A stretch of 64,000 nucleotides of DNA from Pseudomonas sp. Q2-TVG4-2 (GCF_013620795.1 NZ_LGLW01000003.1:62001-126000); one strand, 5' to 3'. Counted from the first letter of the stretch, positions 8,670 through 18,675 are shown. Notes: generated by a model not told the origin, from the letters alone. Translations and numbers: made by a program.

Positions 8670-10076
8670 TTAGACGCTATAGTACAGGTCGTATTCCAGC
8701 GGATGCACGAAGGTACGGACCTTGATTTCTTCCTCGCTCTTCAGCTCGAGGTAGGCATCGATGAAGTCATCGCTGAACACGCCGCCCTTGGTCAGGAATG
8801 CGCGGCCCTTGTCGAGTTCTTCCAGCGCTTCCTTCAAGCTGCCGCATACCTGTGGGATCAGCTTGCCTTCTTCCGGCGGCAGATCGTACAGGTTCTTGTC
8901 GGCGGCATCGCCAGGGTGAATCTTGTTCTGGATACCGTCCAGGCCAGCCATCAGCAGGGCGGCGAAGCACAGGTAGGGGTTGGCGGCCGGGTCCGGGAAG
9001 CGCGCTTCGATACGGCGGGCTTTCGGGCTGGATACGTACGGAATACGGATCGAGGCGGAGCGGTTGCGGGCCGAGTAGGCCAGCATCACCGGGGCTTCGA
9101 AGCCCGGGACCAGACGCTTGTAGGAGTTGGTCGACGGGTTGGTGAAGCCGTTCAGCGCCTTGCCGTGCTTGATGATGCCGCCGATGAAGTACAGCGCGGT
9201 ATCAGACAGGCCGGCATAGCCTTCGCCGGAGAAGGTGTTCTTGCCATCTTTGGAGATGGACATGTGTACGTGCATGCCCGAGCCGTTGTCGCCGTACAGC
9301 GGCTTCGGCATGAAGGTCGCGGTCTTGCCATAGGCATCGGCCACGTTGTGCACGCAGTACTTGAGGGTTTGTACTTCGTCAGCCTTGGCAACCAAGGTGT
9401 TGAACTTGACGCCGATTTCGTTCTGACCGGCAGTCGCCACTTCGTGGTGGTGAACTTCGATGACCAGGCCCATTTCTTCCATCGCGTTGCACATGGCAGT
9501 ACGGATTTCGTGGTCGTGGTCGCACGGCGGAACCGGGAAGTAGCCGCCCTTGACGGCTGGGCGATGGCCCTTGTTGCCGCCTTCGACGTCCTGATCGGTC
9601 ATCCAGGAGCCCTGCTCGGAGTAGATCTTGAACATCGAGCCGGAAATGTCGGACTTGAATTTCACTTCGTCGAAGATGAAAAACTCGGGCTCCGGACCGA
9701 CGAATACGGTGTCACCGATGCCGGTGGACTTGAGGAATTCCTCGGCGCGCTTGGCGATCGAACGCGGGTCACGGTCGTAACCCTGCATGGTGCTCGGCTC
9801 GACGATATCGCAGACCAGGATCAAGGTCGGCTCTTCGGTGAACGGGTCCAGCACGGCGGTCTCGTCGACCGGCATAAGGATCATGTCGGAGGCTTCGATA
9901 CCCTTCCATCCATGGATGGAGGAGCCGTCGAACATCTTGCCGTGCTCAAAGAAATCTTCGTCGTGAGCGTCACGAGCTGGAATAGTGACGTGATGCTGCT
10001 TGCCTTTGGTATCAGTGAAGCGCAGATCAATCCACTTCACATCGTAATCTTTGATCAGTTGAAGCGACTTCGACAT
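8670..10076 (-). CDS. glnA: Glutamine synthetase type I GlnA
   Basis: Glutamine synthetase makes glutamine from glutamate, ammonia and ATP. From [20 protein letters not shown] (ATG at 10076) it has 468 residues, the usual GSI length; the ORF's extra MENT is not needed. Visible family elements are the N-terminal beta-grasp part, the metal and glutamate-binding stretch [12 protein letters not shown] (about 125-136), [10 protein letters not shown] (264-273), the flap region [17 protein letters not shown], and the adenylylation loop NLYDLPPEE with Tyr397, so activity is probably controlled by GlnE. Transcription is explained by the sigma-54 promoter at 10170-10186 and the NtrC site at 10270-10286. 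Confidence 0.99.
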   Translation of the reverse strand: MSKSLQLIKDYDVKWIDLRFTDTKGKQHHVTIPARDAHDEDFFEHGKMFDGSSIHGWKGIEASDMILMPVDETAVLDPFTEEPTLILVCDIVEPSTMQGYDRDPRSIAKRAEEFLKSTGIGDTVFVGPEPEFFIFDEVKFKSDISGSMFKIYSEQGSWMTDQDVEGGNKGHRPAVKGGYFPVPPCDHDHEIRTAMCNAMEEMGLVIEVHHHEVATAGQNEIGVKFNTLVAKADEVQTLKYCVHNVADAYGKTATFMPKPLYGDNGSGMHVHMSISKDGKNTFSGEGYAGLSDTALYFIGGIIKHGKALNGFTNPSTNSYKRLVPGFEAPVMLAYSARNRSASIRIPYVSSPKARRIEARFPDPAANPYLCFAALLMAGLDGIQNKIHPGDAADKNLYDLPPEEGKLIPQVCGSLKEALEELDKGRAFLTKGGVFSDDFIDAYLELKSEEEIKVRTFVHPLEYDLYYSV

Positions 10077-10169
10077 GGTGTTCTCCAAGTGGTGGAAGCT
10101 GACTGGCGCTTCCGAATCAGGGTGAAGCCGGGCGGCGATGTTCCGCCAAGGCGATCTGCCTCACAAGAG

Positions 10170-10186
10170 AGCAAATTGCATGCCAG
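10170..10186 (-). promoter_or_regulatory. Sigma-54 promoter of glnA
   Basis: On the minus strand the 17-mer CTGGCATGCAATTTGCT has the invariant GG and GC doublets exactly 10 bp apart and matches the -24/-12 consensus TGGCAC-N5-TTGCT at all but one position. The predicted start point is about 80 bp upstream of the glnA ATG. NtrC-dependent sigma-54 control of glnA is established for the family. Confidence 0.88.
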
Positions 10187-10269
10187 TGCTCCGTGTTGGG
10201 GTCCGGGCGCCTTCGGACGGGGCCTCGCGAGCCCGGCGTGACGTCCAATCCCGCATACCAGTGTTTTTA

Positions 10270-10286
10270 TGCACCTTATTGGTGCG
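10270..10286. promoter_or_regulatory. NtrC binding site upstream of glnA
   Basis: TGCACC-TTATT-GGTGCG is an inverted repeat matching the NtrC consensus TGCACC-N5-GGTGCA at all but the last base. Its centre is about 120 bp upstream of the predicted glnA start point, a normal enhancer distance. Only one clear site is visible; the rest of 10077-10414 holds no gene and no further convincing motif, apart from a possible -10 (TATACT at 10365-10370) for thiI. Confidence 0.82.
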
Positions 10287-10414
10287 GGACTGTTCGGGTT
10301 TGTTCAATTTGAGTGCAGCATAGGCGCGTTTGATAAAACTGCCTAAAGCTTGATCAATTTCCGATATACTCCGCCCCCCTCTTTTTACGCCTTGCCAGCG
10401 CGCGCGCTGTTTCC

Positions 10415-11869
10415 ATGAAGCTGATCGTCAAAGTATTTCCAGAAATCACCATCAAGAGCCCACCGGTGCGCAAGGGCTTCATTCGCCAACTGGCGAAGAA
10501 CATCCGCACCGTGCTGCGCGACCTCGATCCCGACTTGCGGGTGGAAGGCGTGTGGGACAACGTTGAGGTGGAAACGGCGCTCAGTGACTCGAAGTTGCTC
10601 CAGCTGATGATCGAGCGCCTGCGCTGCACGCCGGGCATCGCTCATTGCCTGGAAGTGCACGAATATCCGCTGGGCGATCTGGATGACATCGTAGAAAAGT
10701 GCAAATCGCACTTTGCCGACCGCCTCCCCGGCAAGATCTTCGCCGTGCGCTGCAAACGTGCCGGCAAGCATCCGTTCAGTTCGATGGACGTGGAGCGACT
10801 CGTCGGCAGCCGGTTGCGTGAGGAATGCGGTGCCGCGGGTATCTCCCTAAAAGCACCGGAAATCGAGGTGCGGATGGAAATCCGCGACCAGCGCCTGTTT
10901 GTCGTACATGCCCAGCATGACGGCATCGGCGGTTATCCGCTGGGTGCGCTGGAGCAGACGCTGGTGCTGATGTCGGGTGGTTTTGACTCCACCGTGGCCG
11001 CCTACCAGATGATGCGGCGCGGGCTGATGACCCACTTCTGCTTCTTCAATCTCGGCGGCCGGGCCCATGAGCTGGGCGTGATGGAAGTCGCCCACTATCT
11101 ATGGAAGAAGTACGGCAGCTCGCATCGCGTGCTGTTTATCAGCGTGCCCTTCGAGGAAGTGGTCGGCGAGATTCTCGAGAAGGTCGACAACAGTCAGATG
11201 GGCGTGGTCCTCAAGCGCATGATGCTGCGCGCCTCGACCGAGATTGCCGAGCGGCTGCATATCGATGCGCTGGTGACCGGCGAAGCGATTTCCCAGGTAT
11301 CGAGCCAGACGCTGCCGAATCTGTCGGTGATCGACTCGGCCACCGATATGCTGGTGCTGCGCCCGTTGATCGCCAGCCACAAGCAGGACATCATCGATAC
11401 CGCCTTCGAAATCGGCACCGCCGAGTTCGCCAAGAACATGCCCGAGTACTGCGGTGTGATCTCGAAGAACCCAACCACCAAGGCCAAGCGCTACCGCATC
11501 GAACACGAAGAGAAGCAGTTCGACATGGCGGTCCTTGAGCGTGCTATGGCGAACGCCCGTCAAGTCGCCATCGACCGGGTGATCGACGAGCTGGATCAGG
11601 ACCTGCAAGTCGAAGAAGTCGCCGAGGCGTCTGCAGGCCAGGTGATATTGGACATCCGTCACCCGGATGCAGCCGAGGACGAACCCCTGCAGATGGATGG
11701 CATCGAAGTGCAAACGTTGCCGTTTTACGCGATCAACAACCGCTTCAAGGAGCTGGACGTGAATCGCCAGTACCTGCTGTATTGCGATAAAGGTGTCATG
11801 AGCCGCCTGCATGCTCATCATCTGTTGAGTGAGGGGCATGTCAATGTGCGCGTTTATCGTCCGGCATAA
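10415..11869 (+). CDS. thiI: tRNA 4-thiouridine synthase / sulfurtransferase ThiI
   Basis: ThiI adenylates U8 of tRNA and transfers sulfur to it, and in many bacteria also helps build the thiazole of thiamine. The 484-residue protein has an N-terminal ferredoxin-like region and THUMP domain (to about 165), a PP-loop ATPase domain with SGGFDS (187-192), a conserved [12 protein letters not shown] segment, and a C-terminal rhodanese domain ending [14 protein letters not shown] with catalytic Cys457. The rhodanese extension marks the longer gammaproteobacterial form. The start [15 protein letters not shown] fits the family. It is divergent from glnA. Confidence 0.98.
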   Translation: MKLIVKVFPEITIKSPPVRKGFIRQLAKNIRTVLRDLDPDLRVEGVWDNVEVETALSDSKLLQLMIERLRCTPGIAHCLEVHEYPLGDLDDIVEKCKSHFADRLPGKIFAVRCKRAGKHPFSSMDVERLVGSRLREECGAAGISLKAPEIEVRMEIRDQRLFVVHAQHDGIGGYPLGALEQTLVLMSGGFDSTVAAYQMMRRGLMTHFCFFNLGGRAHELGVMEVAHYLWKKYGSSHRVLFISVPFEEVVGEILEKVDNSQMGVVLKRMMLRASTEIAERLHIDALVTGEAISQVSSQTLPNLSVIDSATDMLVLRPLIASHKQDIIDTAFEIGTAEFAKNMPEYCGVISKNPTTKAKRYRIEHEEKQFDMAVLERAMANARQVAIDRVIDELDQDLQVEEVAEASAGQVILDIRHPDAAEDEPLQMDGIEVQTLPFYAINNRFKELDVNRQYLLYCDKGVMSRLHAHHLLSEGHVNVRVYRPA

Positions 11870-12038
11870 GACGCCTGGGCTGAATGGCGGCAGTATCCGC
11901 CATCGCCCTCCCGACCCTCACCGCGGCCTGTAACTGCCGCGACACCTCGTCAATTGTCTGCTTTTATCAAATCCGATTTTTCGCAGGGCCGCTGAACGTA
12001 CCCGCTCAGTCGCCCGACCCAACTACGAGACCACTACA

Positions 12039-13859
12039 GTGATCGAGAATCTACGTAATATCGCCATCATCGCTCACGTTGACCATGGCAAAACCACCCT
12101 GGTCGACAAGCTTCTGCGTCAGTCCGGCACCCTGGAGCGCGGCGAGCTCAACGACGAGCGCGTGATGGACTCAAACGACCAGGAAAAGGAACGCGGCATC
12201 ACCATCCTGGCCAAGAACACTGCCATTCGCTGGAACGATTACCGCATCAACATCGTCGACACCCCCGGCCACGCCGACTTTGGTGGTGAAGTGGAGCGCG
12301 TGATGTCGATGGTCGACTCCGTGCTGCTGCTGGTCGACGCCCAAGACGGCCCGATGCCGCAAACCCGCTTCGTGACCAAGAAAGCCTTCGAAGCCGGCTT
12401 GCGTCCGATCGTCGTGATCAACAAGGTCGACCGCCCGGGCGCGCGTCCTGACTGGGTGCTGGATCAGATCTTCGACCTGTTCGACAACCTGGGCGCCACC
12501 GAAGAGCAGCTGGATTTCCAGGTCGTTTACGCCTCGGCCCTAAACGGCATCGCCGGTCTGGATCACACCGACATGGCCGAAGACATGACTCCGCTTTACC
12601 AGGCGATCGTCGACCACGTACCGGCCCCGAATGTTGATGTCGATGGCCCGTTCCAGATGCAGATCTCCGCCCTCGACTACAACAGCTTCCTCGGCATCAT
12701 CGGTGTCGGCCGCATCGCCCGTGGTCGCGTCAAGCCGAACACTCCGGTCACGGCCATCGACATGCATGGCAAGAAGCGTAACGGCCGTATCCTCAAGCTG
12801 ATGGGCCACCACGGTCTGCACCGTGTCGACGTAGAAGAAGCCACCGCTGGCGACATCGTCTGCATCAGCGGTATGGACGAGCTGTTCATCTCCGACACCC
12901 TGTGCGACCAGAACAACGTCGAAGCCATGAAGCCGCTGACCGTTGACGAGCCAACCGTTTCCATGACCTTCCAGGTCAACGATTCGCCGTTCTGCGGTAA
13001 GGAAGGCAAGTTCGTCACCAGCCGTAACATCAAGGATCGTCTGGACAAGGAGCTGCTGTACAACGTAGCCCTGCGTGTCGAGGAAGGCGATTCGGCGGAC
13101 AGATTCAAAGTTTCCGGTCGTGGCGAGCTGCACCTGTCGGTGCTGATCGAAACCATGCGCCGTGAAGGCTTCGAAATGGCCGTAGGCCGTCCAGAAGTGA
13201 TCATCCGCGAAGTCGATGGCGCCAAGCACGAGCCTTACGAAAACGTCACCATCGACATCCCGGAAGAAGCCCAGGGCAAGGTCATGGAAGAAATGGGCCT
13301 GCGTAAGGGCGACCTGAGCAACATGGTTCCGGATGGCAAGGGCCGTGTGCGCCTTGAATACAACATCCCGGCCCGTGGCCTGATCGGTTTCCGTAACCAT
13401 TTCCTGACCATCACCAACGGTGCAGGCATCCTGACTTCCATCTTCGATCGCTACGACGTGATGAAGTCCGGCCACATGTCCGGCCGTCAGAACGGTGTAT
13501 TGGTTTCGGTCGAGACCGGCAAGGCACTGACTTACTCCCTGGAAACCCTGCAGGCGCGCGGCAAGCTGTTCGTCGAGCATGGCCAGGAAATCTACAACGG
13601 TCAGATCGTCGGCCTGAACAGCCGTGACAACGACATGGGCGTGAACCCAACCAAAGGCAAGAAGCTCGATAACATGCGCGCTTCGGGCAAGGACGAAACC
13701 ATTGCTCTGGTTCCGCCGGTTCGCTTCACCCTGGAACAGGCGCTGGAATTCATCCAGGACGACGAGCTCTGTGAAGTGACTCCGAAGTCGATCCGTCTTC
13801 GCAAGAAGATCCTCGACGAAGGCGAGCGTAACCGCGCTGCGAAGAAAGCCAAGGCGTGA
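12039..13859 (+). CDS. typA: Ribosome-associated GTPase TypA/BipA
   Basis: TypA/BipA is a translational GTPase related to EF-G and LepA that helps 50S assembly at low temperature and affects stress and virulence traits. The 606 residues are full length. The G domain has [14 protein letters not shown] (G1), RGITILAKN (G2), [11 protein letters not shown] (G3) and NKVDRPGAR (G4). Domains II, III and V and the BipA-specific C-terminal domain ([11 protein letters not shown], ending in a basic KKAKA tail) follow. The start codon is GTG at 12039; the family start [17 protein letters not shown] supports it although the ribosome site is weak. A strong terminator follows at 13875-13941. Confidence 0.98.
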   Translation: MIENLRNIAIIAHVDHGKTTLVDKLLRQSGTLERGELNDERVMDSNDQEKERGITILAKNTAIRWNDYRINIVDTPGHADFGGEVERVMSMVDSVLLLVDAQDGPMPQTRFVTKKAFEAGLRPIVVINKVDRPGARPDWVLDQIFDLFDNLGATEEQLDFQVVYASALNGIAGLDHTDMAEDMTPLYQAIVDHVPAPNVDVDGPFQMQISALDYNSFLGIIGVGRIARGRVKPNTPVTAIDMHGKKRNGRILKLMGHHGLHRVDVEEATAGDIVCISGMDELFISDTLCDQNNVEAMKPLTVDEPTVSMTFQVNDSPFCGKEGKFVTSRNIKDRLDKELLYNVALRVEEGDSADRFKVSGRGELHLSVLIETMRREGFEMAVGRPEVIIREVDGAKHEPYENVTIDIPEEAQGKVMEEMGLRKGDLSNMVPDGKGRVRLEYNIPARGLIGFRNHFLTITNGAGILTSIFDRYDVMKSGHMSGRQNGVLVSVETGKALTYSLETLQARGKLFVEHGQEIYNGQIVGLNSRDNDMGVNPTKGKKLDNMRASGKDETIALVPPVRFTLEQALEFIQDDELCEVTPKSIRLRKKILDEGERNRAAKKAKA

Positions 13860-13874
13860 TTCCCGCTTAGCTGC

Positions 13875-13941
13875 ATCAAACAGGCGCCAGTAGGCGCCTC
13901 GTTTGATAACAAACCCCGCCGATGCGGGGTTTTGTTTTTTT
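13875..13941 (+). terminator. Rho-independent terminator after typA
   Basis: Two consecutive stems occur: ATCAAACAGGCGCC / GGCGCCTCGTTTGAT (13875-13907, one bulged base) and AAACCCCGC / GCGGGGTTT (13911-13932) followed by TGTTTTTTT. The second is a textbook terminator for typA on the plus strand. Confidence 0.9.
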
Positions 13942-14328
13942 AGGGGCAGGTCTTTTGTGCCCGTTCGTGCGAGAGCTGTGGTGCATTCTGGATACTCAGT
14001 CAGGTTGCAGCTCTTTCGCGGGCGGTACGCAACGCCCGGTTGAAGGCCCGCCTCGGGGCGAAGCTGCTGGCTGCTCACGACCTTCAGGCCGCCACTTTCT
14101 TTATGGATGTGAAGGCCGTTCCCCCCCTTTTTCCCCTATCCCACACAAATGACCGCTCCCTCAGAGATCAACAGGCGAACACCATCAGTACACCAGGGGC
14201 TCATGCACGGCGCCGCGCCTGTCAGCGAACGCCGGCTTGCCACTGAGGTTCGCTGTCCCTGATCTCTGTCGTCATCTTTGCCGGCGGTTTCTACCTCCGG
14301 CTGGGCCGGCTCGACAAAGGCGGCGCGC
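13942..14328. other. Gene-free interval
   Basis: About 390 bp between the typA terminator and the end of the GMC oxidoreductase gene. Open frames are short and do not resemble known proteins. There is one CCCCCCCTTTTTCCCC homopolymeric stretch around 14120-14140. I see no gene, RNA or mobile-element signature. Confidence 0.6.
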
Positions 14329-15756
14329 TCAGGCACTGCTCAGCCGCGCCAGGTGCTCCGCCAGGCGTAGCGCCAGCTGCACGATGGTGTAGGTCGGGTT
14401 GGCGAAGCCGCTGCTGGGAAATACCGAAGAGCCGGCGATATAAAGATTGCGTTGGCCGAACACCTTGCAGTCGCGGTCGACGATGCCCTGTTCTGGTGTG
14501 CGGGCCATGCGCGTGCCGCCCATGTGATGGCAACCGCCGATCTCATCGTTGGTGGGGAAGGGATCGGTGTTGGATAGCCAGCGGTCCAGTCGCAGGCGCC
14601 CGAGATCGAGGTCGGCGATGTAGCGGCCGAGGTGTCGGGCGCTTTCCAGGGCGGTTCGCTTGTCCCCGTTGTCCAGCGTCCAGTAGAGGATCACCCGCGG
14701 AATGCCGAGACGGTCCTTTTCTCGCGCCAGCGCAACGCGGCTTTGCGCGCGCGGATATTGCTCCCAGCTAGCGCGCAGCACCGCTCCATAACTTCTTCCC
14801 TGGCGGTAGTCTCGCAAGGTTGTGCTGGCGAGGTGTGGCGCTACCCGGGCTAGCCGGCGAATGCTGGCGAGGGTCTCGGCGTCGTCGCTGCGGATGATCC
14901 GCAGGCCGCAATTGAGCAACTGCTTACGTGCCATCAGCTCCGGCGTCGGTGATACGAAGCCGACGCTCTTTTCATCGAAATTCAGCCCAGCCCGGCGTTT
15001 GAGCAGGATCTCGCCGAGGGTGAAGTGCGGGTGCTCCATCCAGTAGCGGCCCAGCGTCGCCGGCTGCTTGATCAACGCTCCGTGCGCCAGCTGGTTGCTC
15101 CATAGCAGGAGGCGGCTGTTCTCGATGCCGCCGGTGGCCAGAATGTAGCAACGCGCCGTGAGCGTCCTGCGCATCCCGCCGACGTCCACCCGCAGACCGG
15201 TAACCGCCGTGCCGTCGGTCAAGATCGCCACGAGGCTGGTATTCAGCGCTACCGCCACGTTCGCCGAGGCGAACAGACGTTCCTTGTATTTCTGGCCGAA
15301 GTTCACCGTGGAATAGCGGAAGCTGCTCTGTTTGAGCAGCGCTCCGGCCAGCGCAGGCTCGTCTTCAGCAGGGCCTAATTTGAGCAGCTCATCCGCGCGT
15401 GCGGCATAGGGTGCGAGGTCGCTGCGTCCGATCGGCCAGCCGCTGTCGGCGAGGCCCGGCTTTTCCTTGAAGTCCACGGCATCCAGCGGGCGGCACCAAC
15501 CGCCCCAACCATTCGAGGTGCCACCGAAGGCGCGTATTCGGCACGTGTCCAGTGGGCGATAAGCATGGCCCACTACCTCGCCCCGGTAGAGTTCCTGAGA
15601 TGCATCGGAGGGCGACTCGCCACCGCCTTCGATCAACAGGATGCGCTTGCCGGTCGCCTCCAGCGCCAGTGCCAGGGTGATGCCGGCCGGCCCGCTGCCG
15701 ACAATGCAGTAATCGAACGGTAGTGCCTCTGCGAGCTGCTCGGCGCTGACCTTCAT
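14329..15756 (-). CDS. GMC-family FAD-dependent oxidoreductase
   Basis: A 475-residue flavoprotein of the glucose-methanol-choline oxidoreductase family, acting on an unidentified alcohol or sugar. The N terminus after MKVSAEQLAEALP has the FAD-binding fold FDYCIVGSGPAGITLALAL (GxGxxG) followed by LLIEGGGE. The C-terminal GMC domain has GGCHHMGGTRM, containing the usual active-site His, and ends with NLYIAGSSVFPSSGFANPTYTIVQLALRLA. The start at 15756 overlaps the stop of a 42-codon frame in TGATG, so translation is probably coupled. No signal peptide is seen on the enzyme itself. Such enzymes are often exported bound to a Tat-signal small subunit; whether that happens here is inference. Confidence 0.87.
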   Translation of the reverse strand: MKVSAEQLAEALPFDYCIVGSGPAGITLALALEATGKRILLIEGGGESPSDASQELYRGEVVGHAYRPLDTCRIRAFGGTSNGWGGWCRPLDAVDFKEKPGLADSGWPIGRSDLAPYAARADELLKLGPAEDEPALAGALLKQSSFRYSTVNFGQKYKERLFASANVAVALNTSLVAILTDGTAVTGLRVDVGGMRRTLTARCYILATGGIENSRLLLWSNQLAHGALIKQPATLGRYWMEHPHFTLGEILLKRRAGLNFDEKSVGFVSPTPELMARKQLLNCGLRIIRSDDAETLASIRRLARVAPHLASTTLRDYRQGRSYGAVLRASWEQYPRAQSRVALAREKDRLGIPRVILYWTLDNGDKRTALESARHLGRYIADLDLGRLRLDRWLSNTDPFPTNDEIGGCHHMGGTRMARTPEQGIVDRDCKVFGQRNLYIAGSSVFPSSGFANPTYTIVQLALRLAEHLARLSSA

Positions 15757-15884
15757 CAGCGATCTTCTGCGCGCAGAATCCAGCCGTCCCGCTCGACGTA
15801 GCGGACGAAGCGCGCATGCGTCACGGGAAGCCAGGCGAGCAGTAGATTCAACAAGCCGGTCTTGAGCACGCGGCGTCTGTTCAT
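15756..15884 (-). CDS. Short twin-arginine-like leader protein coupled to the GMC oxidoreductase
   Basis: A 42-codon frame starting at the ATG at 15884. It begins MNRRRVLKTG, a twin-arginine-type N region, followed by the hydrophobic stretch LLNLLLAWLP and VTHA, then ARFVRYVERDGWILRAEDR. Its TGA shares a base with the GMC start (TGATG). A competing frame (ATG at 15894) could extend the oxidoreductase by 46 residues, but that extension is arginine-rich and unlike the family. The likeliest reading is a minimal or decayed Tat-signal small subunit of the dehydrogenase. The ribosome site is weak, so the call is moderate. Confidence 0.5.
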   Translation of the reverse strand: MNRRRVLKTGLLNLLLAWLPVTHARFVRYVERDGWILRAEDR

Positions 15885-15923
15885 GCCGTTTCATCGCCCC
15901 CCGTTACAGCGTCATCTTCAACC

Positions 15924-16868
15924 TCAGATCCGAATATCGCCCAGCTGCCTTATTTCAGCCTCGATCCGTGTGCCCGTGGCGCGCTCTTCGTTCGAAAATC
16001 CGTCGTAGTCAGAGAGGGCGCCAAAATCGATTCCGGTGAGACGCTCGATCTGCAGCACGCTACGTTGGTAAGTTCTGAACCGTCCAAATAGAAGGTTGAG
16101 GCGGCCGAGTTCGCCGGACTGGTCGATCATGTAGGCGGTTGCGGAGGGCTTTCCGTCGTCGCCCATAAAGGCGATGACTTTCCAGAATGCGCCGGGTATC
16201 GCGACGCCACGGTAGAGCCGATCGGCATCGCTGAACACCGGACCGCTGAACACCGTGGCGCGGGCTTGCCAGCGGCGGGTGTTGTCGAGCAGGTAGTTTT
16301 CCAGGTCCAGCCAGTTCTTTTGGTTGAAGCCGGCCATTTGCGGTGAGCAATTGGTGAAATGGAAAGTATCGGCGTTGGCTTGCTCGGCCAGGGGCCCCCA
16401 GTTTGGGTCTTGGCGGCGCACGAGGTGGCCGCGGTCGAGCAGGTTGTCTGCGTAGAGAGACTCGCCGACCTGCGCCTCGGCCGGAATGCGTCCGTCATAC
16501 GTCCAGCGATCCCTGCCGCGTATCACCTCGACCAGCGAACCTCCCTCGATATTCACGCCGACGAACAGGGCCAGGCGCCGGCTTCTGGACATGGCGATGG
16601 AGAAATGGGTGTAGTCGAGCCGATCTTCGGTGCTGTTCGGGACCGGCAGAAGATCATCTCGGTAGGGTTCGGCCAGCTGTGGCCACGGGACGTTGAAATC
16701 TGCGAGGAACTCGGACCGATAGCCCTCCCGATCCATCAGCCTGTCGGCCGATGTGGTTCGGGACGAAGCCAGTGCAAAGGCAGGATTCACCCACGCAGTC
16801 GGCTGGCCAAGCGGACGCATGTCGGCCAGGCGTGGGCGGTAGGGCAATTGAGCGGCTGGTTCGGGCAC
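15924..16868 (-). CDS. DNA/RNA non-specific endonuclease (NUC1/EndoG family)
   Basis: A 314-residue protein with the beta-beta-alpha-metal nuclease fold of the EndoG/Serratia nuclease family. The catalytic DRGH motif is in NLLDRGHLVRRQD (about residues 152-164), and the metal-ligand region follows in NADTFHFTNCSPQMAGFNQKNW with the conserved Asn. C-terminal sequence such as ATVFSGPVFS also fits the family. No clear signal peptide is visible; the frame opens with GTG at 16868 and an internal Met at residue 17 is an alternative start. It could be an exported scavenging nuclease or a toxin domain, but nothing nearby looks like an immunity or secretion gene. Confidence 0.83.
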   Translation of the reverse strand: MPEPAAQLPYRPRLADMRPLGQPTAWVNPAFALASSRTTSADRLMDREGYRSEFLADFNVPWPQLAEPYRDDLLPVPNSTEDRLDYTHFSIAMSRSRRLALFVGVNIEGGSLVEVIRGRDRWTYDGRIPAEAQVGESLYADNLLDRGHLVRRQDPNWGPLAEQANADTFHFTNCSPQMAGFNQKNWLDLENYLLDNTRRWQARATVFSGPVFSDADRLYRGVAIPGAFWKVIAFMGDDGKPSATAYMIDQSGELGRLNLLFGRFRTYQRSVLQIERLTGIDFGALSDYDGFSNEERATGTRIEAEIRQLGDIRI

Positions 16869-17100
16869 GGGGCCTCCGGTTGTGGGCAGAGATTGCCAGG
16901 GTCAGCTCGCATAGACGTTGAACTCAACGTAGCGATGTTCTATGAAGGTTTAGCCTACGCAGTCACGGTGGTCGACCCGTGTCTGTCAACCAACCAAGCG
17001 TGAACGCACGTTAGCGCTGTCACCTGACGGCTCGACTTGACGGGCATCAGGCCGACCATGCGGCAGCGTCGTCCTGGTCGGTTGCACCATTGCCGCGCGG

Positions 17101-17973
17101 CTAGATCATGAGCGCTTGAGCCATCACATCAGCCAGAGCGTTCAAGTGATCCATGTCCTGATCTTTGCGGGACATGGGTGGCAACAGCGCGAAGGTGGCG
17201 TCAGGCAATGCCGGCAACTCTGGATTCGACAGCGCCACCATGCTGTCGCGGATCACCGATGAGGCGTTGAGGCAGGCGAAGCCCAAGCCCGCCGCAACTG
17301 CAGCCTGGATACCGGTCACGTCGGACGCCACGTGATTGACCACATAGGCGCGTCGGTGCGCGTCGAGCTGCGTTCGGGCGAGGCGATGCAGTGAGCAGCC
17401 CTCCGGCAGCAGGACGAGCGGAATCGGCTCACTGGCGTGGATGAGCGCGGCTGTGGGCGCCCCCGCCCAGACAAGCGGCTCACTGCGCAGGATTCGCGCC
17501 TCGCCAATTCGGGGGTATCCGGATACATGCATCACAATTGCCAGATCAAGGGCTTGGCGTTTATGGGCGGCCTCGATGTCGTCGCTCTTGCCGATCTGGG
17601 TACGCAGCCGCAGCTGTGGGTACTGTCGACCGAGGCGGGCTAAAAGACGGGTCAGGTCTGAGGCGCGGAAGTAGCCGGTGATGCCGAGCCGGACCTCGCC
17701 TTCCAGCGGCACGCCGTGCAGGTCGCGCCATGCCGCATCGGACAACGCCAGAATCTGCCGCGCATGGGCGAGCAGCCGCTCGCCAGCGGCGGTGGGCGTG
17801 ACGCCGGTCTTGCTTCGCTGCAGCAGCGTCTGGCCGGCGCGCTCTTCCAGCTTGCGCAATTGTTCGCTGAGCGTGGATTGCGACAGGGAACGCACCGGCG
17901 CGGCGGCCGAGAGGCTGCCCGCGTCCACCGCGGCCACCAGCGTTCTCAGTTGATCCAAGTCGAACCCTTGCAT
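17101..17973 (-). CDS. LysR-family transcriptional regulator
   Basis: A 290-residue LysR regulator. The winged helix-turn-helix occupies about residues 1-60 (MQGFDLDQLRTLVAAVDAGS, then SQSTLSEQLRKLEERAGQTL), and the ligand-binding domain follows (EVRLGITGYFRASDLTRLL onward). It is divergent from the tautomerase gene at 18080. The inverted repeat at 17978-18000, just beyond its start codon, is a plausible LysR operator controlling both genes. The effector is unknown. Confidence 0.9.
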   Translation of the reverse strand: MQGFDLDQLRTLVAAVDAGSLSAAAPVRSLSQSTLSEQLRKLEERAGQTLLQRSKTGVTPTAAGERLLAHARQILALSDAAWRDLHGVPLEGEVRLGITGYFRASDLTRLLARLGRQYPQLRLRTQIGKSDDIEAAHKRQALDLAIVMHVSGYPRIGEARILRSEPLVWAGAPTAALIHASEPIPLVLLPEGCSLHRLARTQLDAHRRAYVVNHVASDVTGIQAAVAAGLGFACLNASSVIRDSMVALSNPELPALPDATFALLPPMSRKDQDMDHLNALADVMAQALMI

Positions 17974-17977
17974 GGCT

Positions 17978-18000
17978 ATCCATCCGGTATTCCGATGGAT
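17978..18000. promoter_or_regulatory. Putative LysR-type operator
   Basis: ATCCATC and GATGGAT form a perfect inverted repeat with a 9-bp spacer, immediately upstream of the lysR start and within the divergent lysR/tautomerase intergenic region. Placement is typical for an autoregulatory LysR site. Confidence 0.55.
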
Positions 18001-18079
18001 GAGATTCTATATTCCCGCTTTTCCGATTTATAGCGGGGCCAGCAGAATTGTGTTTCCACCACCTTCGCTGGAGTTCGCC

Positions 18080-18478
18080 ATGCCCCACATCGTCCTTCAC
18101 CTGTCCGGCTCGCGCGACGCCGAGCTTGGCCGTAACGTCGTCGCGATGATCAACCAGCTGACCGCCGAGGTGCTCGGCAAAATGCCGGAAGTCATGGCAA
18201 CCACCGTCCAATACATCGCCGACGATGACTGGTTCATCGGCGGCCAGCCGCTGTCCGTGCTGGGCGGCAGCGCCTTTCATCTGGACATCAGCATCACCGA
18301 CGAGACCAACACCAAGGCGGAGAAGGCGCGCTTCGTGCGCGAGGTGTACGAGGAGTTGGCGACGCTTCGATCCGGCCTGCACGAGACTTCCTACGTGCAT
18401 CTGATCGATGCACGTGCAGCGGCATACGGTTATGGCGGACGCACCCAGGAGTGGCGGCACCAGCAAGCCGGGGTGTAG
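18080..18478 (+). CDS. Tautomerase-like protein (4-oxalocrotonate tautomerase superfamily)
   Basis: A 132-residue protein beginning Met-Pro (MPHIVLHLSG). In this superfamily the Pro becomes N-terminal after Met removal and acts as the catalytic base. The ATG at 18080 has GGAG 6 nt upstream, and only this start exposes the Pro; upstream codons in the open frame are therefore not used. The pattern AELGRNVVAMINQLTAEVLG and ITDETNTKAEKARFVREVYEEL is typical of the longer tautomerase-like members. It is presumably controlled by the divergent LysR protein. The substrate is unknown. Confidence 0.8.
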   Translation: MPHIVLHLSGSRDAELGRNVVAMINQLTAEVLGKMPEVMATTVQYIADDDWFIGGQPLSVLGGSAFHLDISITDETNTKAEKARFVREVYEELATLRSGLHETSYVHLIDARAAAYGYGGRTQEWRHQQAGV

Positions 18479-18675
18479 CGGGGCGGTCGCGCACTGGCGC
18501 GAAAGCTGATCTGCCGTCGGCGTCATCTCCGCTTCAGACGCCGATATGGCATCAGTCGCTCTTCGGCATCGCTCATCGGCGAGTTTTTGATGACGTGTCG
18601 ATTCCGTACGCCTCCACTCGATTAGATCAGGCGTCAAGACAACTTGTGGTGTCCAAAAAATCAATGGAGCCGAAA

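Noticed and set aside
8652-10241. 529-codon plus-strand frame opposite glnA
   Set aside because: Shadow of glnA in a GC-rich genome. The sequence is repetitive in Gly, Val and Arg without recognisable motifs.
12540-14078. 512-codon minus-strand frame opposite typA
   Set aside because: Antisense shadow of typA that also runs through the typA terminator; no ribosome site or motifs.
15924-16868. Toxin-immunity nuclease system
   Set aside because: The nuclease domain could be a toxin, but no secretion marker, delivery domain or immunity gene lies beside it.
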